Below, one piece after another: positions 25,591-39,000 of a DNA stretch of 64,000 bases. This DNA is from Glandiceps talaboti (taxonomy: Eukaryota; Hemichordata; Enteropneusta; Spengelidae). The DNA lies in contig NC_135551.1 in NCBI RefSeq assembly GCF_964340395.1, positions 27,926,880 to 27,990,879 on the forward strand. Reading direction: 5' to 3'. Position 1 is the first letter of the stretch. The number at the start of each line of letters is the position of its first letter. The notes below the pieces were generated by a model that ran no database searches, had not been told where the DNA came from, and saw only the letters and a program-made list of their open reading frames with translations. Position numbers and translations under genes: made by a program.

Positions 25591-28500
25591 CTTTATTTAC
25601 ACTAGATAGTTCTTTAAGTATATAAACACTTATCTCCCAAGAAGTCCAGTGAGGGCCATCCCTCATGGATTCAGTGTTGATGCAGGAGGAAACCAGAGCA
25701 CCCGGCAAAAACCTTGTTCGATAGAGTCAAAAACTGAATGACACTCTTCTTACTTACAGTGTGGTAAAATTTAATGAAAAGCCTAAATGGGTTCAGACCC
25801 CAACCGCAGTGGTAAGAGGCAAATGGTTTAACCACTCGGCCACTGAAAACCCTTGAAGTATAGAAGTAATACAGATCAGTGTTGAGAAGGGGTTGACAAA
25901 TACATCTGCAATTTTACTTTATGTGATTTTCTTGTCAGGGTTCTATGACCTTAACAAAAAGTCCGCTGATATGTAAATATCATGTATTACACAGGATGGC
26001 ATCCATAGAGATAAAGAAAAAGAGGAGACTGTCACAGATGAGCAGATGAAGTTAATCCAATCTCAAGATTTAAAATATGTAAATTACAAGAGAACTGTTG
26101 AAATGAAGGTAATTTAACAAGACATTGAACTTTCTTCAAATGAAAATCCGTCTGTTGATAATCCGATGGATTACATAATCTGTTGTTCCTACACAAACTT
26201 GAAAATTGTTACCTGAAATTTTTGACTACAACGTCTTTGTTATGTTTTTTGTCAACAGACATATTGTCAACAATGGGTCAATCTGTTGACAAAGACTGAA
26301 GTATGCAATCCAAAATTTCAAGGAACCATTTTCAAGTTTGTGTTTGGAACAAAATTTTAATGTAATACATACATGTGTTGAACATTCACATGGACAAAAA
26401 GCGTTCATGCTAACCCTATCATACTATCATTTGGTTCAAAATTAATGCATTTACAAAACAGGACCTCACATATCTGTTTTCTTAGTTATAAGTATGTGAC
26501 GTGATTCCTGACATGAATCTAGTAATCAGGTAGAACTATAGACATTGGAGAGAGACAAGAAAATACTGGGCAAAATTATTTGGCAGTACACCAAAATTCT
26601 TCATCAGCTTGGTAGATTACAAAGGTTATAACTATAACACAAGCAGTTCAAATTCTGAAAAACTTTTGAGCTGCTTGTGTGTTATAACATTTGTAAATGA
26701 TTTGACAGTTGTTGGCGATGTTCCTATTGGTGTAAAAATTCCAGTTTTGGTGCAAACTGCAAACTGAGTTTATTTTTCCAGTTAAAATGAATTACAGTAC
26801 AATGAGTTATGCTACAACACCACACAACACTATTTTATATATATATTTTGTGATTGTGTGATCACTTTTAAAAGAGGTCAGGTACATAAATGTTGCTGTA
26901 CATTGTTTCACATTATATCTCACTTTCTCCCTTTGATTTCAGAAAATTGATAAACTTAAAGCCAATCATCACATGTTAGACGGTACTTTGGATAAATCAC
27001 AAAATAGACACACTTTCTTTGTAGATAGTGTCAAGGAAGGTAAGAAGTCTCATAATGCTGTTGAACAGTTGTAAAATGGTAGAAAAAAAATTAACTCTAC
27101 AACATGTAGTTGATATCAATAGCATTATTTATAATATACCTAGTGATAATGCTGTGCCATGATTTGCTAGAATCAGTCACGTGATAGGAAAATAGAATGA
27201 CTATTTCCCTAGGGAAATAGTTCCATCAACCATTACATGGTCACGTGACCACTGCGCGTTCACAGCAGGTCAAAATGGCAGCTTCGAACGATGTCTGCCA
27301 ACCTCAAGAGAAGAGGGCAAGATTTTCATGAGGTATATTATAAAACACATATTGCCTGGCCTACATTTGGGCTATAGCACCCGTTTATTACTCCCGAGGC
27401 CGAAGGCCGAGGGAAATAGCATGTAATTCTGGTAACTCACAGTCCCTCGGGTGTAATAAACAGGTGCTATAGCCCTCATGGCCAGGCAATATGTGTTCAG
27501 TATGATCATAGGTTGATGGGATATTGTATGACAGAACACCATGAAGTATGACGTACTCAGGGTATTCATTGGAAGTCAGGTTTCTCTTCACCGTGTGGTT
27601 TAACTCTTGACAGGCTGTAACTTTGGTAAACATGAACATGTCAAAAACATGCCAGTAATAATTGGGGTATGTTTACCTCTCCAGTGGTCTCTTTGGAGCA
27701 TCTGGTTCATAGGGCAGCCTTACTTAATTGTTTCTCACGACACAACCTTAGGCCAAAAATACAAAAGAGTTTGTTTCTTGTCCTAGGGAAATTTCAAGAA
27801 TGATGCGGTGACGCGCTTTTTATTTATTTATTTATTTATTTATTTTATTTATTTATTATTTTTTTTTTGGGGGGGGGGGTGATTGGTGGGGAAGCACACT
27901 GACTCATCAACCATAGCACTATCACATACATGATGTTACCACTGACGCTGCCCTGAACGATTAATAACATTTATTGATCTCTGAAAGTAAACTACATGCA
28001 TTGTAAACTGTTTGTTTTACAGTCACTTCTAAGTCATTCAAACTGTTAAAGTATGATTATAAACTGAAAGTATCACCAACAAGTTATTCATACATTTATT
28101 TTATTGTTATTTTCAACCGACCGATTGACCAACCCATAATTTTTAAGGTGTTCCGATGAGAAACACTCAAACAGAGAGTTAAGTATTGGCACCCTTACCT
28201 TTTCTTGCATGTTTGTTCTAGTGTTTGATTTAAAAGATTAGAAATCTTGGATAAACAAGGTGAAATTAGTTTCTGTCACTATTTAGTACAAAGGCCCCAT
28301 ATTGCACTCCATTTCTATGGTCTAAACAAAGGAATTATCAAAATATTACATCTATTTTTATTGATGTGTGTATGTTGTTTGTATATTGTTGGCAGCTAAA
28401 GATTTTGACCCAGCTAAACACCTTGACACACTTCCTGAGTTGCTCCATAGACGATATAACAGACCAACAACAGAGATGTTGAAGAAGACAAGAATACAGG

Positions 28501-29901
28501 GACAAACAGATCACGATACATTAGAGGTAAAGTTACTTTTCTATCACTGATATTTATTACACTTTTGATGTTCTTGAAGCACTTTATTATTGTGTATTGA
28601 AATTATTGTAAAACTTGTTAGTTTTTTTTTCCCAAATTAGAATCTGGGTGAGAAGCAGCTAGAAATCTTGCAATGTGTACAATGGTCTAAACATGTTCCT
28701 TCAAGTGAAATACAGTCTTTTGAGACTGTGTGAGTTACATGTATTGCATCTTGTAATCTTTGCTTTTTATATTTACAGTATTTAGCCAAACAAAGAAACA
28801 AACAATACAAAGAACTTACCAGTCGAATGAACCGGGAAAAAGAACTGAACATTGTGGTGCAAAAAATGGAAACCAAGAAAAATTTACATGTAAGTATTAG
28901 TTCAGAGAAAGCCATTTAATGGTTCGTAATATAAATTCAATGTTATCAATTTAATTAATGTAGAATGGAATACCTGAAACACTCAAAGTTATGTAGAAAA
29001 TCTGGAAATCTTCGCTAAAGACTTATTTTCACTTATTTTCACTGAAGTGTTTGCTGGACAAGAGTTCTATGTTCTATTCAGGAGCATGTTTGAATTTTGG
29101 ATGAGTGTTTTTATTCCTTTGTTCTTAATTTTGAATTTACACTTTTGAAATGTGTGAGCTAATGTCTCACTGTTTGACATCAATGTTGCAGATATTTCTA
29201 TCTTGAAGTCCCTGATCAAGTATAATTAATGCGAAACATGGTCAGACATTTACAGCCATTTTTGTAATCATAAGTTTAAATATTACCTTGTCCATGATGT
29301 GTCTGTTAAGTAGGTGAGGCTATTTTTTTTTGGGTGTATTATTTATTTCACCAGAAATTGTACAAATGGTACATAACAGAAAAAAAAGAGGAGCAGGAAA
29401 AGCAAATAGGTCAATAAGCTAAAAGTTCTGACAATATTACTTCCAGCTAATAATTACACTAAGACTAAAAGAAAACAAAAAAAGAAGAGCAAAATATTCC
29501 TGGTGAGGACCATGGATATAGTCTGCTGGGGACTAATCTAGTCCATGGTCCTAAGTTAATAAATAAATATAAATATATATATAGTTACAGCGTACAATTA
29601 TCAAATTAAATGAAGTGTGAACAATACACTATGCACTGAAAATGAAGGAAACAACAACAATGGAAGGCAGAAGACAGGAAAAAATGAATCAAATATGTAA
29701 AATATGGTGTTTTAGATTTGTCTTGAATGCATGGCGATTATGGGTATTCTTTAAAGTATTGATATGCAACTTGTTCTATTTTGTCTAAATTTAATATTTG
29801 TCAATATCACTTTACAGGATAGAAGACAGATGAAGAAAGAGAAAGATGAAACCAAAACAACAGCAGCCGTTTATAAATGGATGCCCAAAAGGAAAAGATG
29901 A
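23126..29901 (+). CDS. UTP11: UTP11-like U3 snoRNA-associated protein
   Basis: Eight exons: 23126-23185, 24211-24272, 24946-25048, 25995-26108, 26943-27039, 28396-28526, 28779-28889 and 29818-29901. All have GT-AG borders and join in frame to 253 aa, the same length as human UTP11. Recognisable blocks are MSSLKKAAKSGQRTHRERGQ at the start, HLGLLEKKKDYKLRAR, KALKKKALDKNPEEFYFKM, VTDEQMKLIQSQDLKYV, KHLDTLPELLHRRYNRP and the basic C-terminus YKWMPKRKR. UTP11 is part of the small-subunit processome and is needed for 18S pre-rRNA processing in the nucleolus. The protein is highly basic and helical. The introns are rich in repeats: two hairpins and a palindrome in intron 1, a 26-bp tandem repeat and a SINE in intron 3, and a palindromic element in intron 5. 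Confidence 0.96.
23214..23289. repeat. Palindromic element, copy 1 (CCTGCTTGC...GCAAGCAGG)
   Basis: It begins AGTCCTGCTTGCATGCATAC and ends ACCGTCTGCAAGCAGGACT, with complementary termini. The same element, also containing AGACCCGTGCACCGTC, occurs at 62326-62423. A short MITE of unknown family is likely. Confidence 0.6.
23306..23415. repeat. Two tandem hairpins with the same 15-bp stem
   Basis: Stem ATGGATCTATTATTG at 23306-23320 pairs with its exact complement at 23329-23343, and again at 23378-23392 with 23400-23414. The loops are 8 and 7 bases. They lie in UTP11 intron 1, and a partial ATGGATCT also occurs at 23293. Confidence 0.85.
25270..25435. repeat. 26-bp minisatellite in UTP11 intron 3
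   Basis: Six copies of GTTTGTACGTTGGTGGAGGG-TCTGTG begin at 25270, 25296, 25322, 25348, 25374 and 25400, with a partial seventh copy. Only G/A variants at the TCTGTG/TCTATG position separate the copies. The frame stays open and gives a spurious VGGGS-repeat ORF. Confidence 0.95.
25548..25852 (-). mobile_element. tRNA-derived SINE, copy 1
   Basis: Read on the minus strand, the head contains TGGCCGAGTGGTTAA, which matches the A box of tRNA-Leu/Ser. GGTCTGAACCC follows 40-50 bases later as a B-box-like element. A body with TGGTTTCCTCCTGC comes next, and the element ends in an (ATT)n tail at 25548-25588. The body matches 52179-52413. Confidence 0.7.
27345..27496. repeat. Palindromic element in UTP11 intron 5
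   Basis: The left arm ACACATATTGCCTGGCC and right arm GGCCAGGCAATATGTGT are exact complements. Pairing continues inward through GGGCTATAGCACC-GTTTATTAC and CCCGAGG, giving about 50-bp arms round a short centre. Confidence 0.85.
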
Positions 29902-30068
29902 GAGTGAGAACAAGATGACAGAAGTGCATTTCTTTCAATTTGGCCTTTTTGTAACTCACACCACAATTTGAAGTTATTCAGACTGAGTATTTTCTTTCTT
30001 TTCATGCAGAAGCTTTTATTCTGTTGACAAAGTTTATATTTATAACAATATGCTCACTTAATACATGT

Positions 30069-30074
30069 AATAAA
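30069..30074 (+). terminator. Candidate UTP11 poly(A) signal
   Basis: A canonical AATAAA lies 168 bp after the UTP11 stop codon. Confidence 0.5.
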
Positions 30075-30211
30075 AGTGATGATAACTCCTAGAACTGACA
30101 GAAAATACTGTGTGTGCAATTAAACATTACCAGGAACAAAACATGTATCAGCAAATTCTCTTTTCTTCTTTTCAAAAAATAAGTACACATACACACTAGA
30201 CTGTTGTACAG

Positions 30212-30370
30212 TCACATTGGATTCATTAGATTGACTTTTAGTACCGGCACATCACTTTTACCATTAGCTATGTACTGTAGTCCAGCCCCCTTGTACGATG
30301 CACCCAAGAAGACTAACCCCTCAATGTGATGATTGTGATGGGTGAAACCAGTGAAGTAGCGAATCACTGA
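30212..30370 (-). CDS. Candidate terminal coding exon of an unidentified minus-strand gene
   Basis: On the minus strand, a pyrimidine-rich acceptor (CTCCTTACACAG) precedes an open frame that starts SVIRYFTGFTHHNHHIEG, continues LVFLGASYKGAGLQYIAN and ends in LMNPM plus a TGA at 30212. It encodes 52 residues in phase 0. The composition is protein-like, with a hydrophobic strand and Gly-rich turn, unlike the surrounding intronic AT-rich frames. I could not find upstream exons between here and SOD1, and I do not recognise the family. The exon is convergent with UTP11 (310 bp between stop codons). It could be an orphan exon, a degraded gene or the end of a gene with distant exons. Confidence 0.4.
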   Translation of the reverse strand, partial: SVIRYFTGFTHHNHHIEGLVFLGASYKGAGLQYIANGKSDVPVLKVNLMNPM

Positions 30371-31250
30371 CTGTGTAAGGAGATTGGATTGTGAGAGGCT
30401 AACACACACACACGCACGCACGCACGCACACACACACACCTGGGGTAGGATAGAGACAGGAGGCAAATATTGCCACAATTAAATCAGATGCTAAAACCAG
30501 GAATCATCACTTAAAAACCCATAAGTCACATATTAGTTTTCTCTGATTCACCATGTGGGGGCGCAATCGAAGGGAAGTCCTTTGCTAGCGAGTGTTAGTT
30601 TTCTTTTTTGAAAATAGCATTTAGTTTTAGATTTGATGTCTTAAACGTGTCCTCTCCAACATCAAAATACATGAAGAGTGTCTACGACAAAAATCGTTGC
30701 TAGGTTAGACGAATTCTAAAAAAAATGTAGGCCAACAAGTACTGTACTTGAGTGTATGTGTAAGCATAGTAGTAGTACTACTAGAAGGAATGCCCTTGGT
30801 GATATTTCATTTTCATTTGAGATATTGGTCAAATATGGAAACTGTATCACCAAATGCATTCTATGCACATGCAATGACCATGTACACTCCAGTACGGTAC
30901 TACACTTTTTATTTCGTTTTTCTTCAAAATAGGCTTGAATCTAGTAATGATTTTTGTCATAGACACTCTCTCCCATGCACCCCCCCCCCCATGGTGCTGG
31001 TGGTATTTAAAGCACCTACATCATCTTTGCATAATAAGAGACATTAAAATTGAAGTAAGCCCAAAAACATTGAAAATGAAAATGCATGAATTGTGACCTC
31101 ATTGAAATTTTATAAAAGTGAATTCAGATAGTAAATACTATGCTGTTAATATTCACACAGTCATTTTGTCATTATAGCACTATTGAACTGAATGGGTATG
31201 TTGAAATAGATATGTGTATGTATGTATGTGCGTGCGTGCGTGCGTGCGTG

Positions 31251-31285
<35 letters not shown>

Positions 31286-32475
31286 ATGGTATATGAGTCA
31301 AAAATCGCCCCACCGATTTCATCGATATTTGGTGGGCACATTACTTAGATGGAAAATTGTTGAAATGTATGTTTTGTGTCAAAAATTGTGATTTTTGGCT
31401 TTGCAGACTTATATAGGCATACATTTTTTGTCAAAACCCCTGCACATAGTATGTCTATCATTGGGTATTGAAATGGAAAAGTACTTGGAAACTTCCTTAC
31501 CTTATTAAATACATTCCATGTTACATAAAAACATACATGGTAAATTAGTGCTCTTTATTAATTAGTATAATTAATAGGAAAATCATTTATAAACAGGATG
31601 TATGATAATTGAGGTATTGAAGACCATATTCAATTATTCTTTGATTGATGATTTAAATGGAAATGTATTTTGAATGATACTAGTAGTATAGTGACTTGAC
31701 TGGTCAGTCATTTGAAGTGTTGTAGTGGCTGGATGATGCCGTTAGCGCTAGCGCCCTCCAGTGGGGATTCAATACAAGACAGGCTTGGTTGCCTTCCGGG
31801 GTCTAAATAATAAAATATATATGAGGACAGACACATACTAAATTTCCGGTGGTAAAGTATGCTATGTTACAATCGGAGTCCACCCTACAACGTCTACAGA
31901 TGTCAATTTTAGTGAATATTCATTACACTTAATAGCCTTGTTAAAATTGAAATGTAACGGGTCACTAGATACGCTATTTTTCTCGCGAATGACCCCCGGA
32001 CGATGATTGCGGATAAAAGTGTGACTCAGCATTATTTGTGATTTGCTTGTTCATTTCATAACATATTTTTTAAGAATTGGTCATCAATAATGACAATTTA
32101 TTGTACATACAATTAATACATATTTAGATATACATATTGATATTTATTTTCCTTCATTATTTTATTTCTTCTAAAAAGAAGATATTTTGCGAATCAGCAA
32201 AATGGCTGTTCATTACTTTTTGATTTTTTGAAACGTTCTCTTCCTGGCAATTTAAACTCTGACCTCAGACTTTATTTATGTCTGTTGTACTTTAATTTGT
32301 TTACGATACGATTTGATCAAACACAACAACCACAACGTACTTGTAACCACGACCCCGTTAAGGTTTTGCACACCGCACGAAAGTCCTTCATTGTAGTGTG
32401 CTGTGCGTTCACATTGCCATTATAGAAGCTGTACTCGAACCATCAGTACCCTAGTACATTACTGTCGATTCAGCC
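30371..32475. other. Intergenic upstream of SOD1
   Basis: It holds CA/CGCA repeats at about 30402-30438, a C10 run near 30983, and GTGC/GTGT repeats at about 31225-31281. The last are followed by a conserved-looking repeat body (GAAAATGGTATATGAGTC...) to about 31560. The final 300 bp should include the SOD1 promoter and 5' UTR; no TATA box could be assigned. No gene is recognised. Confidence 0.45.
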
Positions 32476-35400
32476 ATGCCTCTAATCAAAGCTGTTTGCG
32501 TGTTGAAGGGGGAGAAAGTAGGAGGAGTAATCAACTTCGAACAAGAGGTGAGTGTGTTCCCAAGTTCAAGGCAATATGCCCCGCCCACAAATTACAACAC
32601 ATGTGTTCCCACGTCCATGTCTCCGAGCTCCAGACGTGGATGGGGATGTACAGTATAAGTAGTGTAGTGTATGCAATAAGTAATCGCATAGTATTGATTT
32701 ATCACTTATGTGGTAGATTCCCAATTCTTGTCGAAAGCTCAACACTTTTTCTCTAAAAAAATGATGCCACTATGTTATTCTATATAACTAATGTCGCAGT
32801 GCAGGTAAAACCATGCGACATATAAATGGGTATGTCACTGGAAGCATAGCAATGGATTCGATTGCTTTGCATGTTTGATGTGGTTCTCCCAGGTAGTGGA
32901 GGAACGTAATTGGACTGAACTGGTGGCCGAACATCGAACAAGTCTGTTGGCCGTTGATTGACCAAATGAGAGAACAATTGAGAGATGAGAGGACCTCTTG
33001 TGTATCAGTTGGATGCAACATGTGTGAACCAGTACAAAATTTGCTGTAGCCACGTTTTTGTGATAGAACTCTGAAGAATTGAGTGCAGCGCACGCAGTTA
33101 CTGTTCGCCGTATTTTGTCCGTAAAATGGCTGACAAGGATCACGCTGTGAAGTTCAAAGGTTAATATGTACAATCGGAACGTGTATAAAATTAGTCTCCG
33201 ATTCAGATCGGAGGACAATGTGAGACTCGTCTGATATTGAGCCTTAAATTCAGCCTCGTAGTCTTAGATACAGAAAATCATATAATTAGTCAAACATAAA
33301 ATAATACTACATTTGTATTCAAACAAGAGAAACAGTGAGGCCCTTTAAAACAGTTGATTCACTAGTATCATCCACTACCACATGACCAAGAGCTGCTTTA
33401 GAGTTACCCTACTTCAGCCAAATTATTATTTGTAGCTCCATGTGAAAGAGACAGTTGAGAAGTAGTATTTGCTTTATTACACATGAAGTAACATATACTA
33501 GTACTCGTAGTATATAGTCAAACCAATATATATATATATATAATATTATACTTTATAGGGACAACATCCTAGCAAACTAGTAGTGTACTAGAGTAATTTG
33601 TGTGCTATAGTATGATAGACACATATCTTGGGTACTGCACACTCTACACAAGAAAACAAATGCATGTGATGTGGTCAGTAATGCAATAAGTAATTTGATA
33701 ATGGTTTCCATGCTGGGATAGAGTTGATATACATCCCAAGCAGTGATGCGGCCAGAGGTTTTTTTTGGGTCATTTGACACACATTTATTTTTACCTGACC
33801 CACAATTACAGGTACATATGTTCTACAGCAATTACTGCCCATGGTCTTCCAATCATTTGAGTACTGTGGTAAAGACCTACACTTACAAATACACTTCAGC
33901 TACTATACTAGTTACCACCCACCCTCCTCCCATTACCCTTAGAGGTGCACAAATATAAGATTTGTGATAAATTGATTTGAGAAAAAATGGCAGTAGGTGC
34001 TATGGCAAACCCAGCAAATAGTACTGGTATATATAAATTATTGGATACAGATTGAATTGCATGAAATCCATGGAAATTCTGAACAAGTTGTGAAAATAGT
34101 TTATCACTTTGTCAAGCAATTTTATAACCAGAATGCATGAATATAAAAATGTTTGTATATTTTTGAAAAGTATATAAAAATGGAGAACACATGATAACTA
34201 TGAACTATTCCAAAACAGCATGTTCAATCATGAACATGAATACTTATGCTAATAACTGATATTAATTGATTGATATGTACATGATCCTAACTTTATCTCC
34301 AATTATGATTAACATTTTGGTGAAAAAAACAATAATCTGGCAGTGCTTTAATTAAACAAAGTTGGTTGGTTGAGAACATAAAAGAATAATCCTTTGTAAT
34401 CCTTATGGCTTCACTGATGACATGAATGTGAGATCCTGGGATTAAAATCATAGGGAGACCCCTCCAAAATCTGTGGTGAAATTAAGGGGTAATCATTCTT
34501 GGTCATAAAAACTGACAGGTAGCAAATGTTATTGGTTCTTATGGGAAACTGTTTGTCCTTACTTAGTGCAGGTGATCACCTGCATCTGTGGCTACCCCCC
34601 CCCCCCCCCTTCAAAGGTCCAACATATTATAACTTTAACATGATACAACATTTCCTGTATTACTGCAATGAATTAGAGAGTACAATAGTTGAGTATTCGA
34701 ATTAATTTATTTCCTGTCCTGTTATTATTCACAATGTGTGTATTATATAAAAAAAAAAATACATATAGAAAGATATTAGATAAGGTGGTTGAATGAATGA
34801 ATGAATGAATGAATGAATTTTATTCATTACATGCAATTTCAAAGAGATCACAGTGTCTCAAAGAGATCACAGTGCTCTCCCGCCATACTGCCTGATTCAG
34901 TGCATGAATGCCTAAAAATGAGTCTGAATGTCTTGGATGTCCAGATTAGTCAAGACAATAATAATTGGAAAATTTCAACCAACCATGTGTGTTAATTCTA
35001 ACATACTGTAATTGTTGTATATGCTACATAACTGGAAACTAATTAATGATACTTTGACTTGTGACGGTCAATTTAACTACGGTATTAAATACAAGCAAGT
35101 GTAAAACAGGTTCCATGACGTCAGATTTTTTTGTTGTAAAATTTAGATTTCTCAGGTCCATGTCGTTGAATAAATGTTATTCATTAATAAACTTCAATCT
35201 GTCATAAAGACTGACATTAGTTGCTGTAACTCAGCAAATTTGTCAGTCCTTGTAGAGCGGTAGAAAATGGTAGTCCAGAACAAAAGATTGATACATAAAT
35301 GTATCTGTACCACAGACATACAAGCACCAATACAGGTTGTCGCGTACATAGTCAAGGGTCGCATGTAAGGCAATACAATCAAAGTACTAAGGAGCCCTAG

Positions 35401-36015
35401 ATGTAGTTCATATGGCTTCACTGGTGGTAAAGTTACACTAGTGCCACTCCCGAGAACATGGGATTGAATCCTTGGTCTTTAAAATCTATTTATAGATTAT
35501 AATCAATACGCTAGTTGTAATACAAATCAGGAGTTGATCAAGGCAGTGTACCTACCATTCATAAAAATCTCACGTGGGCATTATTTGATCACCATACATG
35601 GCACATATCATGAACATGAATAAATTGATCTCCTGCACCAAAGGTCAAGAAAAATAACCTTTAAAAGAATATAACACACGTGATGTGAGATCAGTTGTTG
35701 ACATGGTGTATGGCTGATCTATCATTTTCAATGAGTATAGGCAGATATGAATCCACATGTACTTACATGCGTGTTAGCCATACTATTTCTAATCCATAGA
35801 GAGAGCAAGCAGAGATTTTGGTACACTTCATCTCCCAGAATTACAACCAAAACAAATGAACCTTGAAATATAATGATAATTATAATGATTTATAATGAAG
35901 ATTTATAGGACGCATAATCTCTATAAAACAGGGGCTTCATTGACATACATCATCAAACTTGTATGTATGTATGTATGTATGTATGTATGTATGTATGTAT
36001 GTATGTATGTATGTA

Positions 36016-36066
<51 letters not shown>

Positions 36067-39000
36067 GTGTGTGTATGTGTTGTCTGCCTGCCTGTCTGTC
36101 TGTCTGTCTGTCTCCCTCCCTCCCTCCATCCGTCCATCCATAACTATATCTCTGCCACCTGTGTAATATTATGTATGTCTGTTCTTTTCACGGGGTTTTG
36201 AATTGGATTTGCGTATGTGACATTTGAAATACCATTTGGTTCATTCACTTTGTCAATAATTGCAACGGGTATCCTTCCTTCTAACCTTCAAACCTACCAA
36301 GCAATATTATTTTATTATTTACAGTACTAGACAAACTCTACATCATTACACATGGTGCATATGATACAGTCCTAGAAACTCCTAGACCGACTGCAATCAT
36401 AAAATACATTGCCAGAAGTGTACTTATCATACATCCCTTGAAATGCAGTTGTAATGGCTGAAGTTTCAGTCTTGGAAACTCCTTGAAAGTCCTGGAATTT
36501 CAAAGGACTTTTGGAAGTCTAGCGAATATACAATCTACTGGAAAACAGATCAAGAAAATGAATTGACATTACAGTTGTAAAGAGGGAGAAGGTGGTGAGG
36601 GTGGTGAACTCCATGCCTTAATTGCTCCCTACCAAGAAATCTATGGGGGTGGGTGGGGTTAAGCTCCATTCCTTATTTGGTCCCATCAAGCCATCTTTGA
36701 AGTGGTTGTTTCTTTAATTCTAGTTGTATATTGTAATTTATTGTCAACTTTGTGTATATTATATTTGAACAGGGTGTTGGTGCTCCTGTTAAGGTGACTG
36801 GTACTGTTGAACCACTTGATGCTGGTCTACATGGTTTCCATATTCATGAATTTGGTGACAATACTAATGGTAAGAATAAAATTCTGACTTATTTCAGTAA
36901 TTTATAAAAATAATGCAAATTGAAGTGATTTTTCCTCAAAGTTGTTGTCAAAGTATCAGAACTGGTAGTAAATGTTTTACGTACAAAAACTGTATAGTGT
37001 AAACAAGGAGGGCATATATCCTGCTTAGACCAGGTATCTGTGTATCTGTCTGTCTGTCTATATCACCAGTATCTTGTAAAGAATCCTGGCTACCTTGAAA
37101 TGAAAATTGGGTAGAGATTCTTTGAAGTAATTAATGTACATGGAGATCTGATTACTTTTGGGGGGAAATCCACAAATATGGTTGGTGGATTTAAAAAGTA
37201 ATTGTGAGAAAATATGTTAAACTAACTGAAAGCACTACTCATGCATGCCCTCTATGGCCAAGCCCACTTCACAAGTCAACTTTGAACAGGTGTTTTCAGT
37301 TGCCATTTTTTTCACACCACGCTGCTTTCAAATTGTGATTCACATCCAACTGTGTGATCATTTCAGACAGTTACTCTACCAAAGAACATATACAATGTAG
37401 TTACTTTTTAAGAAAAACTGTATTTCAAATTTCCATAGTTGCATGTCTTCCTACATTGGCATTCCAAAGTTACTATATTATGTCCTATTGATTCTTGGAA
37501 CAATGGACAATATACTGTAAACCTAGATATTTTTGCTACTAGAAAATTTTGCGATTTTACAACTAGTTCTTAAACACTAATTTTACTAGTTATCAGACTG
37601 GTACATTGTGTTTATGTACAAGAAGGCATTTTAGTCACTAGTTATTTTTGCATTTTTTTTTTTCAAGCGAAATTAGTGAAAATAAGTCTTTAGCAAATAT
37701 TTCCAGATTTCCAGTGTTTTCCAAGATTTCTACGACTTTGCAATCACCAGGTTTCCAGATTAAAAAACGGTCGTTTTAAACAAAAAATGTATTATGTGAA
37801 TACCATGAGTGAACTTTATGAATTGTTACAAGAATTGTTACAAGAATTTAAAAACAAAATTCATAACTAGCAATACGTATAGGTAGTGCCATCATCATGT
37901 TAAAATTATTGTCTATTTACAGGTTGTATCAGTGCTGGATCACATTTTAATCCTCATGGTAGGACTCACGGTGGACCAGAAGATGAACCGGAAAAGAGGT
38001 ACCAGCTCTTTTGTTAAACACGTACATGTATATAAATATCTGCTTTCATAATGCCAACACTATACATAATAATTGGACTGTTAATACCCACATGAGTGCA
38101 AATACCCCTGAGTACCCACACTGGCACTCAAGAGGCATGGGATTTGTATAAATATGTGTATCCAAATAAGCAAATTTTTGTAAAAATATCAGTGTGATCA
38201 TGCAATTTTGTGTACAAGGAATGACTGCACTCATTTCCATATCATGTACATATGCATATCATTTGCATACATGTATTTACATATCTTTTTGGTATTGCAC
38301 TACAGTGCAAATACCACCAGTATGTACACACTAGTGTAAGTAATCACTGGTACATATGTAATAATATTTTGTATTTGTAATTCAGACATGTTGGTGATTT
38401 GGGCAACATTGAAGCTGCTGACGGAAAGTCTAATGTCAACATCACAGACAGCATGATAAGTTTAACAGGAGAACATTCTATCATTGGTAGATCTCTTGTG
38501 GTGAGTTAAGTCTACAGTTTTTCAAGTGTTGCCATGACTACAAGCTGATAATAATCTAATGAAGGAAAGGATTCATTTGTGAAGATTTCCATTTCACGTG
38601 CATCATCATTAGTTTGTGTGTTATTTTCTAAGTGTTGGGTGATTATGTCCCATTGGTAATGAAGCAATCTTCTGATTTTTCTGCCTTGGACCAAATTGTA
38701 AATTTCAAGCTGATTGATATGTATCATGACTCCTAAGTGCCTATTCCCTTCAGTGTAAAACATCTCTCATGACTATTTGTTATGTAACCATGAATGTATT
38801 GTTTCTGCAGACTCCCATGATGCAATAGCCCATAGTCATAGATACCCTATAAATGCACAAGATCAACTCGATGTTTATCTGAAATTGCAAGTAATTGTAT
38901 TTGATGTAAAATCATGAAATGACTCTCCAGAACCTATAGTTTATGAAAATGTTTCTATTTCCTGGAGTTGCGTTTCCCTGTCGGTGATAATACTAGTTGT

